Position numbers and translations under genes: made by a program
In this document: in pieces, positions 1 through 8,074 of the stretch
How positions within the stretch are numbered: position 1 is the first letter of the stretch
How the letters are laid out: each line of letters begins with the position of its first letter
Notes under the pieces: model-generated
Database searches by the model: none
Told to the model about the DNA's origin: nothing
What the model saw: the letters and a program-made list of their open reading frames with translations, nothing else
NCBI GenBank assembly: GCA_900547005.1
Contig: URER01000025.1
Coordinates: 1 to 35,827, forward strand
Reading direction: 5' to 3'
Source: an uncultured Prevotella sp.
GTDB taxonomy: Bacteria; Bacteroidota; Bacteroidia; Bacteroidales; Bacteroidaceae
Length of the DNA: 35,827 nucleotides

Positions 1-28
1 GCCAAAGGGTGTTTGTCTGAATGTGAAT
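1..28. repeat. 28-bp inverted copy of an internal surE segment
   Basis: Bases 1-28 are the exact reverse complement of bases 354-381, which lie inside surE. The match stops at base 29 and could extend beyond the window start. A perfect fold-back at the very edge of a sequence suggests a chimeric read or assembly end rather than a natural duplication, but a real inverted duplication cannot be excluded from this window. Confidence 0.9.
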
Positions 29-61
29 AGGAGTTCAGACAATACTCTCTATTGGTATTTG

Positions 62-95
62 ATTCTTCGTTCTTCCCTCTTCACTCTTCACTTTC
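62..95. repeat. CT-rich hairpin arm over the 3' end of surE
   Basis: This pyrimidine-rich stretch resembles the right arms of the complete hairpins at 15436-15553 and 27788-27883 (shared core CTTCCCTCTTCAC). It covers the surE stop codon (TCA on the + strand at 81-83) and its last acidic codons. No purine-rich partner is visible in bases 1-60, where the fold-back copy lies instead, so the other arm is missing or outside the window. Confidence 0.55.
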
Positions 96-866
96 CGTCT
101 CTTCCCACGACTTCATCTTATCCAACATCTCGTATGCCGTAACATCCATGAGAGTGGGAGTTACCGACACGTAACCATTAGCCAATGCCCAACGGTCGTT
201 ATCCGTGGCTCCAGGCTCATCGTCGCAATATTCGCCCGTCATCCAATAATAGTTGTATTTATGCGGATGTTGCCTGCGAATAACCTCATTTATCCAACTT
301 CCAAACCCCATTCGACACACTTTTAGACCCTTAAACGAGTCTGTATCGGGAAAATTCACATTCAGACAAACACCCTTTGGCAGCCCCTCGGCAATCACAC
401 GTTTTGTGATGAGCCGCACATAATGGCGCAGATGCGAAAGGTCAGCATCCGGATTATAGTTGCAACTGCTGAACGCTATCGAGGGGATATACTTCATGCA
501 GCCTTCCATAGCCACACCCATCGTACCGCTATAATGATTGTTCACCGTAGAGTTGTCGCCGTGGTTAATGCCGCCTATGATGAGGTCGGGCCGACGATTG
601 GGTATTATTTGGTCGAGAGCAATCTTTACGCAGTCGACCGGCGTACCCGTACACGACCACAATTCTATACCCTCGATAGTATTTCTGCGCTTCAGATAGA
701 GCGGCGTACCGGCAGAAAAGGCGCACGAGAAGCCCGAGCGAGCCGACTCAGGAGCGCAAACCACTATGTCGGCGAAGTCGCGCAGGAACTCCACAAGATA
801 GCGCAAGCCCCCGGAATGATAGCCGTCATCGTTTGATATGAGTATCAACGGTCTGTTATTTTCCAT
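81..866 (-). CDS. surE: 5'/3'-nucleotidase SurE
   Basis: SurE is a metal-dependent survival phosphatase that removes phosphate from nucleoside monophosphates in the cytoplasm. The 261-residue product has the family N-terminus with the metal-binding Asp pair in ISNDDG (residues 10-15), the APESARSG loop, and GGINHGDN near residue 99, where the conserved Asn ligand lies. Its length is normal for the family. The frame stays open to a TTG at 872, but ATG at 866 (MENNRPLIL) starts directly before the first beta strand and is preferred. A TAnnTTTG-type element (CAAATTTA on the + strand, 899-906) lies about 33 bp upstream. The acidic tail (ETESEE) is encoded by a CT-rich repeat arm. The gene is divergent from parA and separated from it by repeat copy R1. 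Confidence 0.96.
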   Translation of the reverse strand: MENNRPLILISNDDGYHSGGLRYLVEFLRDFADIVVCAPESARSGFSCAFSAGTPLYLKRRNTIEGIELWSCTGTPVDCVKIALDQIIPNRRPDLIIGGINHGDNSTVNNHYSGTMGVAMEGCMKYIPSIAFSSCNYNPDADLSHLRHYVRLITKRVIAEGLPKGVCLNVNFPDTDSFKGLKVCRMGFGSWINEVIRRQHPHKYNYYWMTGEYCDDEPGATDNDRWALANGYVSVTPTLMDVTAYEMLDKMKSWEETESEE

Positions 867-993
867 ATTCAAATCAGTAAAATATTCTATTTAAGTTGCA
901 AATTTAACCAAAAATAATCAGATGTGAGCATTATGGGGAGAATTATTTAAGGTCGTGAGGTCATGGGGTTAGAGGTTATGAGGGTGTGAGATT
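867..993. other. surE upstream region with degenerate GAGGT-type repeats
   Basis: The part next to surE is AT-rich and carries its probable -7 element (899-906). From about 950 to 990 there is a purine-rich run with repeated GAGGTnATG-like words. No open frame or strong hairpin is visible. Repeat copy R1 begins at 994. Confidence 0.4.
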
Positions 994-1530
994 GTAAATA
1001 TTATTTACCAAATTTACCCCTTTCAAAAATCGATTCTCTCGTGCTAACGAGTGTTAAATATAGGTCCCGTTACTCATTTTTGATGATTTTCCGACCTCAA
1101 AAATCCCAACTCAAAACTCAAAATTCGTAACTCAAAATTCCAAAAGTGCCTCCGTTAGAAAAAAATCGACCCATTTTTCGTCAAAATTTGATGTCTCTGA
1201 AAACACGAAAAAATGGCATTTTTGGCCAATTTAACGTTTATTAGCTTTCAAAAGTGGCACTTTTAGAGTCCGTTTCAGGCCGTTTTGGAGCGCAACGGAG
1301 GCTCCGTTGAAGCCCAAAAGTGGCTCCGTTGCAATACAAAACGGCCTCCGTTGCAATGTAACGAGGTCTAAAATGCGTTCTAAAACGGGCTTTTTCAGCA
1401 AACAACGAAGTAACCACCTGATTATCAGTACTTTAACACAGAACCTCCTAAAAAGCCGTATTTTCGCGTTTTTGAAAGCAAGAGAGAGCTTGATTGAAAA
1501 TATTTAATTCTGAGAGAGCATATTGTAAAG
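994..1530 (+). repeat. Repeat element R1, 537 bp, non-coding, dyad-rich
   Basis: This is the first of three copies in the window (others 17580-18116 and 33155-33691), all in the same orientation. Anchors: GTAAATATTATTTAC at 994, AAAAGTGGCACTTTT at 1250-1264, CTGATTATCAG at 1418-1428, TTGTAAAG at 1523-1530. The same anchors stand at the same offsets (0, 256, 424, 529) in the other copies. It holds several CTCCGTT boxes, two of them in a 22-bp direct repeat starting at 1315 and 1337, and a dyad at 1293-1309. The small open frame at 1307-1507 is not preserved in the other copies, so I treat the element as non-coding. It sits between divergent surE and parA. Confidence 0.93.
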
Positions 1531-1548
1531 ATTTTTCTAAAAAGAAGA

Positions 1549-1640
1549 CAGGAGACAGAAGACAGAAGTTCAGACTATACCGACATAAATGTCGACGGCC
1601 ATACAAGGCTATTGTCTGAACTCCAGTCTTCTTTCTCCTG
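1549..1640. repeat. Long GA/CT hairpin between R1 and parA
   Basis: Bases 1549-1575 and 1614-1640 form inverted arms matching at 24 of 27 positions. The loop contains a perfect inner stem, CGACAT-aa-ATGTCG, at about 1581-1594. The right arm includes the reverse complement (1610-1624) of a 15-nt word also found at 30-44. It lies more than 60 bp upstream of the likely parA start site, so it may end a transcript coming from R1 or simply be a mobile hairpin. Confidence 0.75.
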
Positions 1641-1704
1641 TATCCTAAAATAAACAGCAAATGAGAAAAAAAGTTTATTTTACTATTATGTCGAATAAAA
1701 TTCG

Positions 1705-1712
1705 TAACTTTG
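1705..1712 (+). promoter_or_regulatory. Putative parA promoter, -7 element
   Basis: TAACTTTG fits the Bacteroidetes -7 consensus TAnnTTTG and lies 35 bp before the parA ATG. The expected TTTG-like -33 box is weak, with only T-rich sequence about 23-27 bp upstream. Confidence 0.6.
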
Positions 1713-1747
1713 CAATCTAATTTTTCATAAAAGAAAAGGATTAAAAC

Positions 1748-2512
1748 ATGGGAAAGATTATAGCAGTAGCCAACCAAAAAGGCGGTGTCGGAAAAACGAC
1801 CACGTCGATAAACCTCGCAGCTTCCCTTGCCACATTAGAGAAAAGCGTACTTATCGTAGACGCAGACCCTCAGGCCAACGCGTCGAGCGGACTGGGTGTG
1901 GACATCAAGGACATTGACTGCTCTCTGTATGAGTGCATCATTGACCACGCCGACATTCGCGACGCCATCTACACAACAGACATTGACGGACTTGACATTG
2001 TTCCCAGCCACATCAATCTCGTAGGTGCTGAGATTGAGATGCTGAACCTGGAAAACCGCGAAAAAGTATTGAACGAGTTGCTCGCCCCCGTGCGCGACGA
2101 CTACGATTACATCATTATAGACTGCAGTCCGTCGCTCGGACTGATTACCGTGAACGCCCTGACGGCGGCCAACTCGGTACTCATCCCCGTACAGTGCGAG
2201 TATTTCGCCATCGAGGGAATCAGCAAACTGCTGAGTACAATCAAGATTATCAAGACAAAGCTGAACCCGCAATTGGAAATAGAGGGATTCCTCCTGACGA
2301 TGTTCGACTCGCGCCTGCGCCTTGCAAACCAGATTTACGACGAGGTGAAGCGCCACTTCCAGGAACTCGTTTTCAAGACCATCATACAGCGAAACGTGAA
2401 ACTGAGCGAAAGCCCGAGCCACGGATTGCCCGTGATTCTCTATGATGCCGACTCTACGGGAGCAAAAAACCATCTGGCACTCGCAAAGGAAATTATAAAC
2501 AAGAACAGTTGA
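1748..2512 (+). CDS. parA: Chromosome partitioning ATPase ParA (Soj)
   Basis: ParA is a nucleoid-associated Walker ATPase that works with ParB to segregate replicated origins. The 254-residue product carries the deviant Walker A motif KGGVGKTT at 11-18, Walker A' VDADPQAN around 38-44 and Walker B IIIDCSPS around 122-129. The short form without an N-terminal HTH is typical of chromosomal ParA/Soj rather than plasmid type Ia ParA. ATG at 1748 is preceded by AAAAGGATTAAAAC, a modest ribosome site. parB starts 1 bp after its stop, so the two are certainly co-transcribed. It opens a five-gene + strand cluster whose order is common in Bacteroidales. Confidence 0.97.
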   Translation: MGKIIAVANQKGGVGKTTTSINLAASLATLEKSVLIVDADPQANASSGLGVDIKDIDCSLYECIIDHADIRDAIYTTDIDGLDIVPSHINLVGAEIEMLNLENREKVLNELLAPVRDDYDYIIIDCSPSLGLITVNALTAANSVLIPVQCEYFAIEGISKLLSTIKIIKTKLNPQLEIEGFLLTMFDSRLRLANQIYDEVKRHFQELVFKTIIQRNVKLSESPSHGLPVILYDADSTGAKNHLALAKEIINKNS

Positions 2513-2513
2513 A

Positions 2514-3422
2514 ATGGCAGTACACAAGAAATACAACCGTAACGCAAAGACAAACGCCCTGGGCCGCGGTCTGGACGCTCTTATCTCGACAGACAACGTA
2601 AGCACGCAGGGCAGTTCCACGATAAACGAGGTGGCGATAAGCCATATCGAGGCCAATCCTAACCAGCCGCGCCGGGAGTTCGACCCCGTGGCACTTGAGG
2701 AACTGGCCAACAGCATCCGTCAGATTGGCATCGTGCAGCCTATCACGCTGCGTCAGATTGACGATGAGCGCTTCCAAATCATTGCAGGAGAGCGCCGTTG
2801 GAGGGCCTCGCAACTTGCGGGATTACAAGCGATACCGGCTTATATACGCACCATCAAGGACGAGAACGTGATGGAAATGGCCCTCGTGGAGAACATTCAG
2901 CGCGAAGACCTGAACGCCATCGAAATTGCACTCGCCTACGAGCACCTGTTAGAGAAAAGCGGGATGACGCAGGAAAAGGTGGCGGAACGCGTGGGCAAGA
3001 GCCGCGCCGCGATAGCCAACTATCTGCGACTGCTGAAACTTCCTGCTCAGGTGCAGATGGCCTTGCAGAAGAAGGAGATAGATATGGGACACGCGCGCGC
3101 ATTGCTTTCACTCGCCAGTCCGTCGTTGCAGTTGAAACTGTTCAAGGAAATCAGCAAGAACGGATACTCGGTGCGCAAGGTAGAGGAGATGTGCCACCAA
3201 CTGAACAGCGGTGAAGACATTCAGTCGGCAAAGAAGAAAATCTCGGCAAAGGCCAAGCTGCCGGAGGAGTTTAATATGCTGAAGAGTCATCTCTCAAAAT
3301 TCTTCGACACGAAGATTCAGATGACCTACAACGCCAACGGCAAGGGAAAAATCAGCATACCGTTCTCGTCGGAGGAAGATTTGGAACACATAATGAACGT
3401 TTTCGACAAGCTGAAATCGTAA
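2514..3422 (+). CDS. parB: Chromosome partitioning protein ParB (Spo0J)
   Basis: ParB is the CTP-dependent clamp that loads at parS and activates ParA. The 302-residue product has, in order, the N-terminal ParA-interacting LGRGLDALI (16-24), the ParB/sulfiredoxin-like domain with the CTP-binding GERRWR box at 92-97 and ENIQR at 126-130, a KorB-type helix-turn-helix (about 151-172) and a C-terminal dimerisation region. It starts one base after the parA stop and is translated from ATG. I saw no perfect copy of the classical 16-bp parS palindrome in the window. Confidence 0.97.
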   Translation: MAVHKKYNRNAKTNALGRGLDALISTDNVSTQGSSTINEVAISHIEANPNQPRREFDPVALEELANSIRQIGIVQPITLRQIDDERFQIIAGERRWRASQLAGLQAIPAYIRTIKDENVMEMALVENIQREDLNAIEIALAYEHLLEKSGMTQEKVAERVGKSRAAIANYLRLLKLPAQVQMALQKKEIDMGHARALLSLASPSLQLKLFKEISKNGYSVRKVEEMCHQLNSGEDIQSAKKKISAKAKLPEEFNMLKSHLSKFFDTKIQMTYNANGKGKISIPFSSEEDLEHIMNVFDKLKS

Positions 3423-3429
3423 CGAAACA

Positions 3430-4170
3430 GTGAACGACAGTATAAGAAACATATTAAGACGGATACAGGCAGTGGCTGTGCTGGTGTTTGCGGGCATGAT
3501 GCCCGCAATGTCGCAAGACGTGCGTCAGGACACGATTCCGGCCATGCAGGAGGTGGACTCTACTTTCATCGCGCCGCCGCTGATAGTTCCGGAAATGGAC
3601 ACCATTGCCACGTCAGTGGTCATAACCGACAGTGTGCCGGCAAAGAAAAAGCGCGACTGGAACACGTGGCGGCCCAATCCGAAGCGTGCCATGTGGCTGG
3701 CAATAGTGCTGCCTGGTGCGGGACAGATTTATAACCGCAAGTATTGGAAGCTGCCGATATTCTATGGCGGATTCGTAGGATGCCTCTATGCGCTGTCATG
3801 GAACGGCCAGATGTATCACGACTACTCCCAGGCATACGTCGACCTGATGGATAACGATCCGAACACGCAGAGCTACAACGACTTCCTGCACCTCGGCACA
3901 ACCATCAACGAGAGCAATAAGGCGCATTATCAGGAGATATTCCGCAAGCGAAAAGACCGTTACCGCAAGTGGCGCGACTTGAGTGTGTTCGCGCTGATTG
4001 GCGTTTATGCACTGTCGGTAATCGACGCTTACGTTGATGCCTCGCTGTCGGAGTTTGACATTTCGGACGACCTGAGCCTGCGCGTGGCACCAACCATCAT
4101 CAACGACCAGTCGTCACGCAACCCGGTGAAGTCGTCGGCCATCGGCGTGGGATGCAGTCTCAGCTTCTGA
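3430..4170 (+). CDS. DUF5683 family membrane protein
   Basis: This 246-residue protein of unknown function belongs to a family found in Bacteroidetes beside parAB. It begins with a cleavable signal-like segment ending MPAMS-Q near residue 29, followed by a Pro/Ile-rich stretch and then the DUF5683 core from about residue 75 (RPNPKRAMWLA, then LPGAGQIYNRKYWKLP). Two hydrophobic segments follow, around 92-122 and 180-200. The GTG at 3430 is chosen because it supplies the positively charged start of the signal segment and lies 7 bp after the parB stop; the first in-frame ATG (3496) would remove it. The location suggests an envelope role coordinated with division or segregation, but that is inference. 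Confidence 0.88.
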   Translation: MNDSIRNILRRIQAVAVLVFAGMMPAMSQDVRQDTIPAMQEVDSTFIAPPLIVPEMDTIATSVVITDSVPAKKKRDWNTWRPNPKRAMWLAIVLPGAGQIYNRKYWKLPIFYGGFVGCLYALSWNGQMYHDYSQAYVDLMDNDPNTQSYNDFLHLGTTINESNKAHYQEIFRKRKDRYRKWRDLSVFALIGVYALSVIDAYVDASLSEFDISDDLSLRVAPTIINDQSSRNPVKSSAIGVGCSLSF

Positions 4171-4206
4171 GAGGAGCGCGTCGGCAAACAAACAACTTAA
4201 TGATTT

Positions 4207-5580
4207 ATGAGCATCGGAAGAAAGATAATCACATTATTCACAGCACTTTGCAGCCTCGGCACGGCACAGGCGCAATATGAACAGTATGAGGTTGTAACCA
4301 ACGAGAGGGGCGAGCGCGAGGAGATTGTCGTACCGCAGCAATTCACTTTGGAAGTGGACAGCCTGCTGGCACTATACCATTCAAAGATGTATCTGCGCGA
4401 GAGCGACGACTGCAACATGATGAACTATGACCCGGAAACCGATGACGAGACGATAATCGAACGCATGAGACGAATGCCTACGGCGATGGAGATGCCGTTC
4501 AACGAGGCTGTCAGGACGTTCATCGACAGATATACGAAGCGCGGCCGCAAGCAGGTGAGATTCCTGTTGGGCGCATCCAACTTCTATATACCAATCTTCG
4601 AGCAGGCATTAGAGAGCTACGGCCTGCCTCTGGAACTGAAATACCTGCCAATAATAGAGTCGGGACTGAACCCCAATGCGGTGTCGAGAGCGGGCGCGAC
4701 TGGTTTGTGGCAGCTCATGCTGGAGACGGCAAAGCATTACAACCTTGAGATAAATTCATTGGTGGATGAGCGTCGCGACCCTGAGAAATCATCCTACGCG
4801 GCTGCCCGCCTGCTCAGGGATTTATACAAGATATACGGCGACTGGACGCTTGTGATAGCCGCCTACAACTGCGGTCCGGAGCGTGTGAACAAGGCGATAC
4901 ATCGTGCCGGCGGCGAGACCGACTACTGGAAGATTTACAATTATCTGCCGAGGGAAACGCGAGGATATGTTCCAATGTTCATCGCGACAAACTATGTGAT
5001 GAACTACTACTGCGATCACAACATCTGTCCGATGGAGACCACGCTGCCGGCAAAGTGCGATACGGTGATTGTCAAAAAAGACGTGCATTTTGAACAGATT
5101 GCGTCCGTGTTGGGAATAGACCTCGACCAGCTTAAAGAACTGAACCCGCAGTATCGCCGGAACATCATCAACGGCAACACGAAAGCCTCGGCAATACGCC
5201 TGCCGGTATCGTATATCGGAACATTCATCGACAATGAGGACTCTATATACAACTTCAACGCAAATCAGTTCATAGCCAAACGCAATGTAGTCAGCATCGC
5301 CAAAGATTCTGAAAGAGGCAGTTCGGCAGGCCGGAACACATCCGTCAGCAGGCCGTCAAGCCACGGTCAAAGCAAAAGCGCAGGCAAAAACGGCAGAGGA
5401 AACACGCCGGCAAGAGGCTCAAAAAAGAAGCCTTCAGCGCCCACCAACGTAAAAGTGGAGAAAGGACAGACGCTGATTGAGATTGCAAAGAAGAACAACA
5501 CCACCGTAGAGAAGTTGCGCAAGCTGAACAACATCAAAGGCGACAACATCCGGGCAGGCAAGAGTCTGAAAGTGAAATAG
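4207..5580 (+). CDS. Membrane-bound lytic murein transglycosylase (MltD-like) with LysM
   Basis: This 457-residue enzyme probably cleaves peptidoglycan glycan strands in the periplasm, giving 1,6-anhydro ends. A signal peptide (MSIGRKIITLFTALCSLGTAQA) is followed by an SLT/GEWL domain from about 120 to 265. The catalytic Glu is probably E151 in PIIESGLNPNA, and the family motifs AGATGLWQLM and AAYNCGPERV follow. A degenerate LysM-like segment occupies about 295-340, then a basic Ser/Gly/Lys-rich linker (about 370-415), then a clear C-terminal LysM (VEKGQTLIEIAKKNNTTVEKL). It lies 36 bp downstream of the DUF5683 gene in the same operon. MltD usually has two or more LysM repeats; here only the last is well conserved. 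Confidence 0.93.
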   Translation: MSIGRKIITLFTALCSLGTAQAQYEQYEVVTNERGEREEIVVPQQFTLEVDSLLALYHSKMYLRESDDCNMMNYDPETDDETIIERMRRMPTAMEMPFNEAVRTFIDRYTKRGRKQVRFLLGASNFYIPIFEQALESYGLPLELKYLPIIESGLNPNAVSRAGATGLWQLMLETAKHYNLEINSLVDERRDPEKSSYAAARLLRDLYKIYGDWTLVIAAYNCGPERVNKAIHRAGGETDYWKIYNYLPRETRGYVPMFIATNYVMNYYCDHNICPMETTLPAKCDTVIVKKDVHFEQIASVLGIDLDQLKELNPQYRRNIINGNTKASAIRLPVSYIGTFIDNEDSIYNFNANQFIAKRNVVSIAKDSERGSSAGRNTSVSRPSSHGQSKSAGKNGRGNTPARGSKKKPSAPTNVKVEKGQTLIEIAKKNNTTVEKLRKLNNIKGDNIRAGKSLKVK

Positions 5581-5663
5581 CAATAAACACATCTTATTTA
5601 TATAATAAAGGAAAAGCTGTTAAATAAGAACGTGGCAACAATCATATAGGAAGGGTGAACGTC

Positions 5664-7946
5664 ATGAGCAACGACAAGAACAAGAAAGAGGTAGAGCAGA
5701 TAGACTGGGAGAAGAAAGTTGACGAGCAATTCCAGCACCTTTTGGACACATACACATCATCACGCCATCGCAAGAAGGTTGACCTGATAACCAAAGCCTT
5801 CAACTTCGCGCGACAGGCACATAAGGGAGTGCGCCGGCTTTCGGGCGAGCCATACATCATGCACCCTATCGCCGTGGCCCAGATAGCCTGCGAGGAGATA
5901 GGACTCGGCTCTACAAGCATCTGCGCAGCATTGCTACACGACGTCGTTGAGGACACCGACTACACCACGGAAGATATAGAAAACATCTTCGGCGCGAAGA
6001 TTGCGCAAATCGTCGACGGCCTTACGAAAATCAGCGGAGGCATCTTCGGCGAGCGCGCATCGGGTCAGGCGGAGAACTTCAAGAAGCTCCTGCTCACCAT
6101 GAGCAACGACATTCGCGTAATCCTGATAAAGATTTGCGACCGCCTGCACAATATGCGCACACTGCAATCGCAGCCTGCCAACAAGCAATACAAGATTGCC
6201 GGAGAAACCCTCTACATATATGCGCCATTGGCAAACCGCTTCGGACTGAACAAGATAAAGACCGAACTCGAAGACCTCAGCTTCCGCTATGAGCACCCGG
6301 AGGAGTACAAATCCATCTGCAAGAAGCTGGAATCGACACAGATGTCGCGCGAAACGCTGTTCAAGGAGTTCACCGAGCCGATACGCGCCAAGCTCGACGA
6401 GTTGGGCTACAAATACGAACTGAAGGCGAGGGTGAAGAGTCCCTACTCCATCTGGTGCAAGATTCAGAACAAACACGTATCGTTCGCGGAAGTCTACGAC
6501 ATTCTCGCCGTGCGCATTATCTTCGAGCCAAAGTCGCCGGAAGAGGAAATCGACAACTGCTTCAACATCTACAACGCCATCAACAAAATCTATAACAGCC
6601 ATCCCGACCGCCTGCGCGACTGGGTGAACCACCCTAAGACAAACGGCTATCAGGCTCTGCACGTTACGCTGATGTCGAAGCAAGGCCGCTGGATAGAAGT
6701 GCAGATACGCTCCGAGCGCATGAACGAGATAGCCGAGCAGGGCTTCGCGGCGCACTGGAAATACAAGGACGGCGACGAGATTACCGAGGACGAGGGCGAA
6801 CTGGGCGAGTGGCTGAAGACCATAAAGGAGATTCTCGATGACCCGCAACCCGACGCGATGGACTTCCTCGATGCCATAAAGCTGAACCTTTTCGCCTCGG
6901 AGATATACGTATTTACGCCAAAAGGCGAGATAAAGTCGATGCCATCGGGCAGCACCGCGCTCGATTTCGCATTCCAAATACACACGTTCGTGGGCAGCCA
7001 CTGCATCGGCGCGAAGATAAACCACAAGCTCGTGCCGCTGAGCTACAAGCTCCAGAGCGGCGATCAGGTGGAGATTCTGACTTCAAAGGCGCAGTTTGTG
7101 CAGCCGTCATGGATTAATTTCGTGTCGACGGCAAAGGCAAAGACGAAGATTCAGGCCATTCTAAGGCGAAACGGCAGGGAGATTCAGAAGCAGGGCGAGG
7201 AGATTTTCGCCGACTGGCTGAAGCAGAACGGGCTGGAAATGAAAAGTTCCGTGCTCGACAAAATATGCGACACGCACAACATCCAGAAACCCGAAAACCT
7301 CTTTCTCGCACTTGGAGAAAAAAAGATTACGCTCGGAGATAAGGACCTTGAGGTGGTGCAGAACAACAAGAACAAGAAAAAACAAAAGTCGAAGAGCTGG
7401 CTCAAATACGTGCCTTTCATCGGCCATGACAAGAAAAAGCAATTAGAAAACGAGGAAAGCACGCAGGAATTCTTCACGGTTGACAAGGATTTCAACAAGA
7501 AGAAGCCCATCTACATATCCGAAAACAACATCAACCAGTTTGTGTTCCCAAAGTGTTGCCACTGCATTCCGGGCGACGACATATTGGGATATATCGACAA
7601 CAGGGGTCATGTGGAGATACACAACCGCGCCTGTCCGGTGGCGGCAAGACTCAAGACGGGTTTCGGCAACAGGATTCTCGATGCTAAATGGTCGATGCAC
7701 AAGCTGCTTAACTTCGAGGCGATGATACGCATCCGCGGCATAGACCGCAAGGGAATGCTGCTCGAAATATCGCAGGTGCTGTCCGAACAGCTTGACATCT
7801 ACATCCACAAAATCACCATCACGACCGACAACGGCATATTCGATGGCACGGTGGAGATACGTGTACACGACCGCGAAGATGTGCAGGAAATCATCGACAA
7901 CCTATCGAAAATAGAAGATATAAAGGAGGTTTCGCAGACCAATTAG
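5664..7946 (+). CDS. Bifunctional (p)ppGpp synthetase/hydrolase, Rel/SpoT family
   Basis: This enzyme makes and degrades the stringent-response alarmone. The 760-residue product has a full long-RSH layout: HD hydrolase domain with H67 and HDVVED at 92-97, CDRLHN near 159, synthetase domain about 240-370 with NGYQALH, TGS domain about 413-474, a Cys/His cluster (C631, C632, C634, H653, C657) and a C-terminal ACT domain. The hydrolase residues are present, and the synthetase loop reads RLRD (316-319), the basic form seen in bifunctional enzymes rather than the acidic form of RelA. ATG at 5664 follows the purine-rich AGGAAGGG with proper spacing; the alternative GTG at 5655 overlaps that site. 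It closes the parAB cluster. Confidence 0.95.
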   Translation: MSNDKNKKEVEQIDWEKKVDEQFQHLLDTYTSSRHRKKVDLITKAFNFARQAHKGVRRLSGEPYIMHPIAVAQIACEEIGLGSTSICAALLHDVVEDTDYTTEDIENIFGAKIAQIVDGLTKISGGIFGERASGQAENFKKLLLTMSNDIRVILIKICDRLHNMRTLQSQPANKQYKIAGETLYIYAPLANRFGLNKIKTELEDLSFRYEHPEEYKSICKKLESTQMSRETLFKEFTEPIRAKLDELGYKYELKARVKSPYSIWCKIQNKHVSFAEVYDILAVRIIFEPKSPEEEIDNCFNIYNAINKIYNSHPDRLRDWVNHPKTNGYQALHVTLMSKQGRWIEVQIRSERMNEIAEQGFAAHWKYKDGDEITEDEGELGEWLKTIKEILDDPQPDAMDFLDAIKLNLFASEIYVFTPKGEIKSMPSGSTALDFAFQIHTFVGSHCIGAKINHKLVPLSYKLQSGDQVEILTSKAQFVQPSWINFVSTAKAKTKIQAILRRNGREIQKQGEEIFADWLKQNGLEMKSSVLDKICDTHNIQKPENLFLALGEKKITLGDKDLEVVQNNKNKKKQKSKSWLKYVPFIGHDKKKQLENEESTQEFFTVDKDFNKKKPIYISENNINQFVFPKCCHCIPGDDILGYIDNRGHVEIHNRACPVAARLKTGFGNRILDAKWSMHKLLNFEAMIRIRGIDRKGMLLEISQVLSEQLDIYIHKITITTDNGIFDGTVEIRVHDREDVQEIIDNLSKIEDIKEVSQTN

Positions 7947-7981
7947 CGGTCGGCGGAATCTCCTTTTCGCTTATATATAAC

Positions 7982-8038
7982 AAGGTGTGGCGCCGATTAT
8001 GCCGCGAAAGTATAGCGAACAGTCGCCGGCCTCACCTT
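7982..8038 (+). other. Imperfect inverted repeat between rel and pectinesterase
   Basis: AAGGTGTGGC (7982-7991) pairs with GCCTCACCTT (8029-8038), with one mismatch and a GC-rich 37-nt loop. There is no T-tract, so it may be a weak terminator for the rel operon or a leader structure for the next gene. The 128-bp gap has no other clear signal. Confidence 0.35.
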
Positions 8039-8074
8039 AATCATCCTGAACTAAAGAACCAAACTACTATAAAA

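Noticed and set aside
1307..1507. 66-residue open frame inside R1
   Set aside because: The frame is not kept in R2 or R3 and substitutions do not favour third codon positions.
994..1530. R element as an insertion sequence or simple MITE
   Set aside because: No transposase frame, no matching terminal inverted repeats and no target duplication were found; still not excluded for a non-standard mobile element.
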